DNA from: Patagioenas fasciata
Lineage: Eukaryota > Chordata > Aves > Columbiformes > Columbidae
Assembly: GCF_037038585.1 (NCBI RefSeq)
Contig: NC_092520.1
Coordinates: forward strand, 188,460,604 to 188,524,603
Reading direction: 5' to 3'
DNA length: 64,000 nucleotides
The notes beneath the pieces are model-generated. The model did not search any database. It saw only the letters and a program-made list of their open reading frames with translations, and was not told where the DNA came from. This document shows positions 26,029 to 36,922 of the stretch, piece by piece. A program made the position numbers and the translations under genes. The first letter of the stretch is position 1, and the number at the start of each line of letters is the position of its first letter.

Positions 26029-29000
26029 GTAAGTGACAATTTCTTAACGTTTGGGGACTCTCATTCTCTCTCTGCCTATTGCATTGCCAGGTAGCTGTCC
26101 CTAAGTTTCAGTTACAAAATGTAAGTCCGTGATCATTTCAAATTACTCACTGTTGCTGATGATTCACCTCTGTAAGGATTAGTTCCTGTAAATTGACTGT
26201 TAAAATCACTGAGGTCCTTCTGGTGCTAAGGAAGTATTAGTGGAACTAGAAAAAAATCCTTTTTCAAAAATGTGTAAGTAATTGTTTTTCTGTGTTCTTG
26301 AGAGACTATGATGCAGATAAATGGAACATTTAAGCAGTTGTTTCTTTCAGTATCTTAAAAAAGTATTCATTAACATTCATATCCATGTGCACTGAGGTGT
26401 CCCTGAAAATATCACTCATATTTTAAACTGTGTTAACACTGAGTCACTGCCCTCTTTAGAAAAAAATGAAAGAGCTGGTTTGGAACAAGCCATGAAGAGC
26501 CAGATTTTTATACAGTTACTCATGCTTAATGCATAAACGGTCCCACTGAAATCAGTTTTCTTAATGAAAGAAGTGTCTATTAAAAGTGTATCTGACTGAG
26601 TATACTGGTAGTTTCAAATGGAAGGGTTGCCTCTCTGTATACTGTATGTTCAGGTGGTTGATGCTCTCCAGCCATCTGAAATATGTGAGTCAAAGAAGCA
26701 CAGAAGTTATTTCTTCCCTTCTGGCCAGTGTCTGTGCCAGTGTCAGTTCTTGTAAAGGAAATACAGCGTCTGGGAATGGGGTACTTCTAGTGTTTTTTTT
26801 GAAACATGAAACATTACAGCTTTGAATCATACCTGCTTATGCAGCAAGGCCTTAAATGTTCTGTCTGGGGAGCTTACTTTTCTCAGATACAAGAGAACTG
26901 GAGCTCAGAGGTGGCACACGGTCCTCTGATGGGGCGCTGCTCAGCCATGTGAGCTGGGACGAGGCCTGTGTCAGGATGGAGCAACAGCTCAAGCTGCATT
27001 TGGGTCTGGATGGGATCTGTCATGTCCCATTATTGGGATGACTCCTGGTGAGAGTGCGAACCACAGGCCTTCATCAGCCCATACCACCAGAGTTCTCCTC
27101 AGCATGGCTGCCCAGTGCAGGGCATCATTCTGGGGCAGTAGCACAGGCCTTGGTTGAGCCTTGCATGAAAGGGCTGCTCTTCACTGCCAGGGCTGAGACA
27201 GGGGGTCTGGGAGAAGCATCCATTAGAGACCTGCTGCGGCTTCCGCCCAATAGCAGGAATGTGCTCAGCAGAGCAGCTGGACCCAGTCTCAGCATCATCA
27301 CAACCACCCTGGCATTTGGGGACAACTACTTATCACAGGCTCCAGGTGTTCAACACAGATACAGGCTGATACAGCAGCCACAACAGACGTAGCATTTTAT
27401 TCTCTTTTTTGGGGGGTAAGGTAATTTTCAGGAACTGAAAGCAAATTAGGAAACATTCAGCACAGTAACTTCTTATCTTTCTTCACTGTGTTATTGCTGT
27501 CCTAATTTTTCATTTCAGATCTTAATATCTTTTTTTTTTTTCATTTTTTTCAGTTCGTTTTTAACAATGAACATTATTCTTCTCTGAAAGTACTTTTTTC
27601 CTTGTTCCTGGGGCATTTTATTTGTGAGTGACTGTCTTTAAAGCTTGTGGCCTTTAACTTATCTCATTCTGTTCTTGCTTATACACCTGTTTCATAAGGT
27701 GATCTTTTCATAGCAAAGTATACCATTAAAATATTGACAGAATAATTTGCCACTTTTCACATGCTGGGAAGTACTTTCCCATTTCAAAAGCTTTTCCAGA
27801 GTCTGCTGCTGCTTTGCATATCAGAACTGAATGTCTTATACTGCAGACGGTTTACTATAGTTGCCCGTTTTCAAGAAATGTCATCAAAACTCCGATTTCT
27901 GCTACATTAAATTGATAAAGGGAAGAATGTTTCTGTGATTTCTTGTGGTTACTTTAAATGGCATAAAGGCAGTCAGAAATTTCTTTCCTGATTGTTTGCT
28001 TAACACTGAAATATCAAGACTGCCAAACTTCGCCATTCCATTATCTTTGCTTTATGCCAGAGGACTCATTAAGGCTCCAGTGAAGAGCATCCCATGAGTT
28101 TTTTTCAGGTTTTAATTGCCCAAAAAGATTGACAAGAATTTGCCACGCATCCTCTATACACTTGTTTTTCTCAGGTGTGTAAAATAGACCAGCAAGGTTG
28201 GAAGGTGAAGAAAGGGAAGGAGCAGGCAGAAGGAGGAAACCTGTTATATCTTATGCTTATGTTTGTGTCAGGAATGTCAATTCTGGTCTTCCTTGATTTT
28301 GCTGGAGATAAAATAATAATTAAAAAAATAATAATAATTCCAAACCCTTCAACTCTTCTTAGGCCCTTTTTTGTATATCATAAAAATGTACATGAGGGCA
28401 TAACCCATTTTTTCCCGTAAGTCACCTTCAGCTTAAAAGAAAGCTTTTATAAACTGTGAGAGTTTGTCACAGTTTATCTTGGCAAAATTCAAAACTTGCT
28501 TTTTGTAATGTAGCCAAGATGATCTTTCTCTTTGATGTTGAAAGAATGAAACCACAGACCACTGATGCAAGTGAAAGGCACTGACCACTGTGAGACTAAG
28601 TCATAGGACAGTGAAAACAGTAGAGCAGTGAATATGGTATACCACTAACTTCAACATTAAAAAGAAAAATGGGGCTTTAGCAGTGTTTGCGAGGGAGTGC
28701 TATCTGATAATTTACAGTTAGAGTCTGATTGATGAAGCCCATTTCATGTTATCAAAAAAAGTCCCACAAGACAGTTGTACATAATTTTGTTGGACTTTGG
28801 GTAGTCCATCTTTTAAGTGGCTGTCCCTCAGGACTGTTTAGTCTGAGGCTGCTAAAGGTAGAATTAGACCAAAATAAACCAGAATAGAATATCCAAAACA
28901 TTTCCTCAACCTGTTCTTCTGAGATTTTAAGCATTAAAAAAAATAAAATACTTAAACTCATGTTGATATTGTTGACAAAATTTCTTAGTTTCCTAAAGGA

Positions 29001-29990
29001 ATGAAGCTTATGTGGTCATGCTGTTGTATACTTGTCTTTCTGTTAGTTGTCCTGACAACTTCAACAATAAGAAATCTGAAAGATGTGAATCCAGGTGTGA
29101 ATCCAGTGATAGATCAGCTCAGGCTGTGGAAACCAATGAGGTGTAAAAAGCCCCTTTATAGGCATCGGAAGGACTCACAGGGATCCAAGCAGGTATTGCT
29201 CACCCATGGGAAAGGTCTCTGTCAGAACTTAGTTGGGTAGCAAAATCAACCAACCGCAAGTTATAAATCTAGACACAACTATGCTCCACTCATTCCAGTG
29301 CTCATGGAAAACTTTATAAAATTAAAATAAAACATTTCCAGTCAGGTTTGAGTGAAATACATACGTCAACACCTGGACTCACTGAGGTCAGGGTTAGGAA
29401 AAGTGAATCCAGTGATGCATCTGATTCATATCACATGTACCTCAGCAGAGCTGTGACCAGTTAGCACTTCCTAATAATTTCCTTCAGTGAAGAGCTGGCT
29501 GTCACTACCATGACAGCAAGGAGGAAACAGAACTAGCTTTGAATTAATAGAAATATTTGGAGTCATAGTAAAGGGATTTTATTGCCTGTGTCAGAACAAA
29601 GATATCTGAGAGGTAGCTGCTGTGGAGGCTTTTGAATCACTGTTCAGGAATCTCCTCACCCACAATGAAGAGAAAACTAGATGTAGGCTTTTAGCAGAGT
29701 GTGTTTGGTCAAAGTTAGTCACTATCAGCCCTGGTGTGCTGCTCCTCAAAGCAGAGTACTTAGATGAGGATGCAAATGCTGCTTACCTCATTTACAGACA
29801 TAGTCCAGTAGTACGCACCTCTGCCGTGGATTAAATGTGATTCTCCAAGTGAGGAAGATGGGTTGAGTTTAGCCTTGACAATCTCAGGTATACATTTCAG
29901 TTATGATCCTATGGGCTTTGTTTAGCCTTTCTACATCCATTATATGCTAAACAAATGTGAGCCTAATTCTCCTTTTGGTAACACCCAACT

Positions 29991-30032
29991 TTAAGTTGAG
30001 TTTTGAGTTGAGTTTAAGTTGACTTTTGAGTT
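29991..30032. repeat. Imperfect tandem of GAGTTTTGAGTT-like units
   Basis: The stretch is built from alternating TTAAGTTGA, TTTTGAGTT and GAGTTTAAGTT units over about 42 bases. A short microsatellite-like slippage product in intron 2. Confidence 0.65.
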
Positions 30033-31124
30033 CCATGAAAAAGCACTTCTAACCATGAAATCCAAATTCAATTCTCTAAAGTTCCTGTGGTTTTGTTTCT
30101 TCTACAAGTAAGTTCAGGTGAAAGCCTAAAGTACTCCATTGACCTTACAGGAAAAGAGAAACCACAGACAGGCTTTTGCCACCGTGTTCCCAACAAGTGT
30201 CCTACAGCAAGACAAACTGGTCACCACTCCTGTCAAATGAAAGGCACAAACATTTGGAAGAACATGAAATTAAAACAGAAAATCACCAAAACAAAAGATA
30301 AAGTGACAGCAAAGTAAACACATGGTGATGCTTCTTTATTACCATTACACACATGATAGATGAGTAAAATTGGGTTATGCTTATATTGTAATGGAAGAAA
30401 ATAATTGCTGCCTTCTATCAGGAAACCGCAAAGGCACTTATTGATCTGTCATCCTAAGGGTATGCCTAGGAATATTTAATAAAATAAACAGAGACAAATA
30501 ATTCTTTTGAGACCCTGTAACTGTAGTATCCCACACCATTTGGCTTAAAAATTTTTGGCAGATTTAAAAATAACACCACATCTCTCTGATTAGGAAGGGT
30601 TGATGTGGCTTGTTTAGATAATCTCACAGCATGGAGGAAATGTTTTTTTTTATATTGCAAGTAGAATGTGCCTGAATATTTTCCCTAAAAGTCAGGCACC
30701 GAAATCCATCGTATTGGCTCAGTAGTTTGTTCTTCTGGAAATGCTATATCAAATTGCATACAGCATTCTGCCTGGCACAAAGTCTGCTCCCATCCGTACA
30801 GATTTTTTGCGAGCTTCTCTATGGGTTCTGACATCTCAGAAGAATCAACAGAGAGGGACTGCGTGATGGGCATGTGCACTGACACCCTTTAAAACAGGCT
30901 TAAACCGTAGTAGGAAGGTGACAGGCTGCATCCACGTTCCTATTCTGCACTCACTGCCTGTTTGCTGAAAGCAGGTGGTACCCAGAGGGTCCCCGTTGTG
31001 CCCTGTACGATGCATTGCAAGGCCGGGCGTGCTAACCTCCCAGCTCCACTCCACCATTCATTACATGGCCATCCACCCACCAGGCCATGCAAGATCTGAC
31101 TGGGGCAAATGGCATGGCCTAAGG

Positions 31125-31226
31125 CAGTGGTGTCAAACTCATTTTCACTCGGGGCCACATCAGCCTCACGGTTGCCTTCAAAGGGCTGAAGGTAATTTTA
31201 GGACCGTATAAATGTAGTAGTTACTG
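31125..31226. mobile_element. Short non-autonomous hAT-like (Charlie-type) DNA element
   Basis: It begins CAGTGGTGTCAAACTC, a hAT/Charlie-type terminus, and continues with GGGGCCACATCAGCCTC and CAAAGGGCTGAAGGTAATTT, phrases I associate with a dispersed hAT repeat family. It ends TTACTG, matching the CAGT start as a 4-base inverted end. CCTAAGG lies directly before it (31118-31124) and directly after it (31227-31233). This is a 7-base duplication, 8 bases (GCCTAAGG) if the right end is set one base earlier; hAT elements duplicate 8 bases. At about 102 bp it has no coding capacity and would be an internally deleted, MITE-like copy. The family name is not certain. Confidence 0.6.
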
Positions 31227-31264
31227 CCTAAGGGATTGCAGAAGGAGTCTGAACTCCATTTAAA

Positions 31265-31387
31265 CTGCGTATGAGGGTGGTGTGGGTCTGGGTGTGGGTA
31301 CAGGTACGGATGTGGGTATGAGTGTGTAGGGGATATGGTATGAGCATAAGTATAAGTATAGGTGTAGGTGAGTATGGGTATGGTTAT
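31265..31387. repeat. Imperfect hexamer minisatellite, (GGGTAT/GGGTGT)n-like
   Basis: About 120 bases of the + strand are built from degenerate GGGTNT, AGGTAC and AAGTAT hexamers, strongly poor in C. The complementary strand is open and would translate to low-complexity TYTYTY and PHPYLYPHPDPHHPHT, which is a repeat artefact and not a protein. It starts about 40 bases after the hAT-like element. Confidence 0.8.
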
Positions 31388-33239
31388 CTCAGGCTGGACC
31401 TGATTCAGCAGAGGTGTAACTATCGAGGTAAGGGCTGTTCTGTCCCTGTGACTGGCCACATGGACACCACCATGAGGGAGTTCCCCAGAAAAAGACAGGG
31501 CAAGAAAAAAGGCAGGTTGGGGAGTTTCTTTGGAAAGTATTGCATCGTCCTGAGCAGTAAATACCTTTGCAGACTCTTGTGAGCATCAGGAGCTATGGGA
31601 TCCAGGAGCTGACATGTTAGTTCCTGAGCGCTGCAAAAAATACAGCTCTGCTAGGGGCCTGTCTCTGTCTGCCTCCGAGTGCTGCTTCTTGGTGTTTTAT
31701 CATCTTCTTGATGAAAGCTGGATTTCTCTGTGAAAAAGTGGAATCCTTTAAACTACCATTTTCTGCAAAGGGCACTACTTTATCAGCCAGAGTTACTAAT
31801 AATGTTCCATTTCCAGACTTTTAAATCAAATTTTTCCACTGAAGGTAGGGTTCCCTATTGGTTATTAGTGTGGAAGACTGACTCCACCGCTTTTGTCTCG
31901 AATTGCACAGAAATAATTTCAGGCAGAAAGATTTTTGGTTTTTTGTCTGTCTGTTTGGGTTTTGGTTTGTTTTGGTTTTTTTACCATGGATCTCTAGATT
32001 CTGTGGTCATGCGTTCTTTATGTCTCAGAGTTTCAGAAGGCCTTTAAATAATGCTAAAGACTAGAACTGGACACAGAATAATTTTATTATCCTATGTAAT
32101 TTTGCAAATTTACAGTCCCACGACAAGAGATGTCTAAAATGCCGACTAGCGGGTATTCAGCATTAGGGACACTCACTAGAGATGTGTAATATTCAGATCT
32201 AAGCCTCTTTTTTCTGGGTTCAGACCAAATTCTAAGGCTCCTTTGCCCTAGATTAAGTTCCTGTCTCATCTGCTGATGGCTATTCTGCAATGGGACTGTG
32301 TCAGCCTCTCCTAGAAGAGTTGCTTGGATTTCTTTATAAACAACTCTGTGTTCCAGAGAAAGATAAGCTGGATCTGCAGTGCCCTGCATGCAGATTTAAG
32401 TCCTGGATTCATCCCACCTGGCTTGGGTAGGTACTTGAGACATCTAAGTAAGCAATGAATTTTCCTCAGGTTCTGCTGCCAAACGATGAAGAGACATATA
32501 AATCCTGACAAAGCAGACATCTGCCTTTCAGCTCATTCAGCACCAGCCTTACCTCAGCAGTTTCTCTACTTACTCTATTTGATCTGACTCAGGACCACAT
32601 ATTGCTGTCATTATTGCTCACTGAAGCAGCAGTAGGTAATTATTACCCAGGAGAATGTTGTGTTACTCAAACTTTCTAGGTTGCATGTGGGTTTCTGATC
32701 TCACGCAGCTTTTGCATCAGAGTGCAATTACTCATTTCCAAACATACAAGAAAAACCAGAGTCAAATCCCACAGTAAATTAGGAAAAAAAATAAAAAATG
32801 GTAAGGAAGAAGATCTATGGGATAAGTGGTTCAGAAAGCAAGTGTAGGTCACAAAGAAATATTAACTTGCGCTGTCTGTGGGGTGGGTTGAAAACGATGA
32901 AATGTTAGAGGAGGAATGACTGTGTGAGAGGTGATAAGAGCTTCATTTTCTTAAGGCAGATGTTACCTTGCTTCTATACACAGCCTGTGGAAATTAGGGC
33001 AAATTGTGTGATTTTTCTCCTGTTTTCTGGACTCCTTTCTATCCCACACATCTCTTGCACCACTGTCTGGCTAGACATGTGGTTGTTGTGCAATGTTATC
33101 TTGGAATAAGAGTCTCCCCTCTCAGCATCGTCTTACGATAACTGGTCTACTTGGAATTCACAACTTTTCTATTTCATCACAGCTTCCATGTAAATAAGGA
33201 CTTATATGAAAAATGCACCTGATGCACACTACAAATGTG

Positions 33240-33600
33240 CAGCAAAACTGCTTTTATGAACACAACATATCCAATGCATTATTTTTTTCTTCAAAATGTC
33301 TAATTACTCAACACCTCTCCTTTGATAATCTGTACACTGAGTTAAATGTTAAATTAATATAAGGGAAATCAGCCAAATACAAAGATTACTTAGGTCCATT
33401 TTATCTGCTGAATCAATAGGATTTACTTAGTGCTAATGCACTAACCAGATTATGAGAACTAATTCAGCGCTGTTCAATGACAAAAGCAAATAAGTCTTTG
33501 AATGATCTTGACAATAGAACATGTAATCATCTTAATTTGCATTAACTAATTACATTTAACCTGGATGTCTTTTTACCTATTACCTTAAGTGGAGCATCAG
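33240..33600. promoter_or_regulatory. Candidate conserved non-coding element
   Basis: AT-rich, non-repetitive sequence with many TAAT/ATTA homeodomain-type cores (for example CATTAACTAATTACATTTAA) and no simple-sequence decay. This texture is typical of deeply conserved vertebrate enhancers. The call rests on appearance only; no alignment was possible. Confidence 0.25.
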
Positions 33601-33754
33601 TGCAGTGACTTCCTTCCTCGTTCTTATTTTAGCAGTGAAGTAAATCAAAGCAACAAGTATTAAGAGATAGTGGGATCACACTATGCAAAATCTTACATCC
33701 ATGGAGTTCTTTAAAACGTTTCTCTTTTTCTAGAGTTCATAAAAAATTGTGTAA

Positions 33755-33800
33755 TCTTTCCATGGACTTCAGTGGGCTCTAGATCAAGTCCTTGAAGCAG
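33755..33800. mobile_element. Possible fragment of an ancient amniote repeat
   Basis: CCATGGACTTCAGTGGGCTC followed by TAGATCAAGTCCTT closely follows the phrase pattern (ATTGACTTCAGTGGGC, then GGATCAGGCCCT) of an old interspersed repeat common in bird, crocodile and turtle DNA. Very short, so low confidence. Confidence 0.3.
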
Positions 33801-36534
33801 AAAGAGTTGCTTGAAGGTAATCAGTTCTTCAACAATTCCCAGTAACTTGTTCCTGATTTTGCAACAAGTAGTGTTTTGAAGGGCTGGTTTCCTGTGTAAC
33901 TCGGACCATCTCCAGGCAGTAGTAACACATAGTAGTGGACAGTGCGTAGTCAGGATTGCTTGATTGCTTCCATCTGAAAGGACTGTTTCCAGTTGCTTGC
34001 TTTTTTCTTCACATCTCCTGCTTCACAGTCGAGATTTGAAAAGTTCGTTTTCAGAAAGGGAACATACTTTTGTATTTTGCAAAAACATGTCTTTGAATTG
34101 CCTTCAAATCCATGAAGAATATTGGGAAGAGGAAGAAGGAAGAAGAAGGAAATTCTTAAAATAAAAAGAGGAAAAAGCTTTTTTTACGTTTTTTAGTGTA
34201 AAGCTTCAGTGCCTCAGCAGAAGTTCTTAGGAACAGGAGAAGCCAGTCTCCTGCCCCAGGCATGTTCAGTTCTCCGTGAATGCTGGACTGAGTTCACAGC
34301 ACCTACACCCTTGCGGAGTCTTTCACTGGTCAAGAAGAAACCAGAAACATGGTGAATCTGCTTCTTTGGGAATTGTTTAGGATGTAAATATTCATACACT
34401 GGCAAAATCGAGCTATTCCATTTGTTAGTTTTTTTTCCCCTTCTTTAGGATTACAGGAAGTACTTGGTAATGGTCTCTGATGCTGGTGTGCAGAAATCTG
34501 TTTTACAAAGCACACAGCATTTTGAGTATTGTGTTTTCAAATACTTTTCTCTTGTGATTTGACTTCTGAGTGATTTCTGTTTCACTTTCCAAGAACATGG
34601 GGTTCTTGAGAAGAACAAGTTAGTTGTTCGACAAAACAGGGCTTGAAGAAGAAGGAGAAATTCAGCATACCTAGTACCTATCACAGCCTCATTCACATGG
34701 AAATTAGTGGTCTTTCTGTGCTGTCAGAGCAAAAGGTGGGGTACACGCTGCGTATCCCCAACAGACTGCTCTAGTCTAGCTTCCATGTAGTCTCTGCAGC
34801 TGATTCATCCATTTGGGATACCTTTTTTGAAGACATACTGACTCTATCAGTATGAATGTGTGCAATAATTCAATATGAAAGACCCAGTCTCTTAATTGAT
34901 AATATTTGGTAAAGGAAGTAAAATGGGAGAATATTAATGTAATGCAATCTTGGTGCCCACAAGGAACCCTATTTGTGTGCATTTGGCCTGCTATGGTACA
35001 GTACCTATGACCATACTGATCTATGGCCACCTCTGCTTCATTTCCCACAACTACTTCTCTTGGAAATGCAGCAGCAAATTTTGGGAGCTCACACTGCCGT
35101 TTCGCTGACCCAGCGGGTGAGGAGTCTTGCTGTGAACTTGCAGTTGATCACGTTGGCAAAAGCCAACATGCTACATCCAGAGAATTTCTGTTTCTCATGT
35201 TCCTCAGCTCTGGCTGGCTTCTCTCCTGCCTGTTGTACAGTGCTGGAATTTGCTCACAAGAGATTCTTCTGTGGTCAATTACTTCCAAAAAATAAATGTG
35301 TTCGTATTTTTTCCATGTATAATCATTGAATGTGCTCATAACCATAAAGAATTCAGGCACCCTGTGACAGTTTGTTCTAGTGAGAACAGTAAATGTGATT
35401 ATGACTTTTTAGGATTGCTAGTAGTAAAATTTTGTCAATTTCACAATCTTTCTGTCCTGGAAATTGCTGAGGAAAAAATATTCTTTTGGGCTAGGATTGT
35501 AGAAAGCTATTTATACATCAATCCTCTTCTCCATTATGCTTTATTGACTCTGACCAGCTATGGCATGAAATCATATGGGAAAGGAGACGGGAGAAAGTCC
35601 CTTTGCCAAGGGAACCGACAGAAGGTGACATGAAGTGAAGAGTCTGTAAATGTGACAGAACTGAGAAAGTTTGTCCTGGTTATTTTTCTCCTCTTTCCAT
35701 TTTGTCAAAGGGCTATAAGTAGTCATCTCTGAGTCCAGCATTAAAAAGACCACTGTGTGATGGCTGGGAAGATTTATGAGATTTATGAAATTTAAGGACT
35801 AATTTCTTTGAAAGATAACAATGATAGATAGACCCAATTTATAAAGTCCCTCACTTTTATTTACATGGGACTGGGAAACAGAGAATACAAGTTCTAACTC
35901 CAGTCCTCCAACAGATCTCCACCATGATGATGATGGAGTCACTCATCCTCTTCAGGCAACACCCTGACTTCGCTAAGTTGCTGGGGCCAGAATTCCACTT
36001 GTTGTATTTCACATGGAGGGAAGAAACAATTAAATGCACTTCTTACCTGAAGAGAAATACTGCAAACTACCCAGAAAATTCAAATATATTACAGAACAAA
36101 AAAACTGTATTGGCTAAAACTAAAGAAGAAAATTTAGAAAGGAAAATCTGATAAGGTTCTTCTGTGTTCCTCACAGTTACTCTTCCTGTTCAGAGTCTGC
36201 TGTGCATGTAAATTCTTCACTATTATGTGCCTGGTTCCGATAGGACACACTCCTGAAAACTGTAGTTTTATTATTCATCTTAATTCACTGACCTCCGCAA
36301 CAGAAGAGATCAGCAACTCATACACGCTCTCTGGTTTTAATCATCTTGGGAATCAGTTTTGTTGTGTAGAATTATTTATGCATTGTCTACAGCAGTTTCT
36401 TTGGAAAATTATTTTTACTGTTTTCAGATATCAGGATCCAGCTCATTTAGCAGTAGCTCGTTTCCCCCTGCTCTGTGTTGTGCTATAGAAATGCTCAAAG
36501 CAGAAAAGTTGTCGGCACTTGTGGGAGCCTGCTG

Positions 36535-36585
36535 CTCTTGAGGGAGACTCCCTCATCTCCCTCATGTTGGAGACTCCCTCAAGAG
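36535..36585. repeat. 51-bp hairpin / inverted repeat
   Basis: Left arm CTCTTGAGGGAG (36535-36546) and right arm CTCCCTCAAGAG (36574-36585) are perfect 12-base inverted repeats. Between them GACTCCCTCA and TCTCCCTCAT repeat part of the right arm, and GGAGACTCCCTC occurs again. The structure could form a stable stem with an internal second fold. It probably arose by local duplication and inversion. Confidence 0.85.
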
Positions 36586-36882
36586 GATCCATAGCAGAAA
36601 GCAAAAGTTCATACTTAGGAGCTTGATTCCTGACAGCCAGTAAGGTGAAAGTCATGTAAACAAACCAGGAGGAAATAAGACTCCTACTTATTCCTACTTT
36701 CACTTGAGTTCTTCTTCATAACTAGTATTTTACAACTGACACTAGGAAATTTTACCTAGTTACATTCAGACCATTTCTCCAATTGGTCAAATTAAATTTT
36801 AATTTTAGCAATGTCCTCTAAATCGCTCACAAGACAGTAAGAGATGTTCTGCAGTGACTAAGTCATTAATTTCTAATTTGTT

Positions 36883-36922
36883 CAAGACATGAAACATAAT
36901 ATCAAGACATTACACATAATAT
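36883..36922. repeat. Two-copy tandem duplication, 20-bp unit
   Basis: CAAGACATGAAACATAATAT is followed immediately by CAAGACATTACACATAATAT, identical at 18 of 20 positions. Local duplication in intron 2. Confidence 0.8.

Noticed and set aside
26029..26094. Last 22 codons (21 amino acids plus stop) of the long frame beginning at 24829
   Set aside because: These lie beyond a strong GTAAGT donor, and exon 3 joins in frame. They are intron sequence, not part of the normal protein.
31178..31459. Reverse frame with TYTYTY and PHPYLYPHPDPHHPHT repeats
   Set aside because: It is the translation of the hexamer minisatellite, not a protein.
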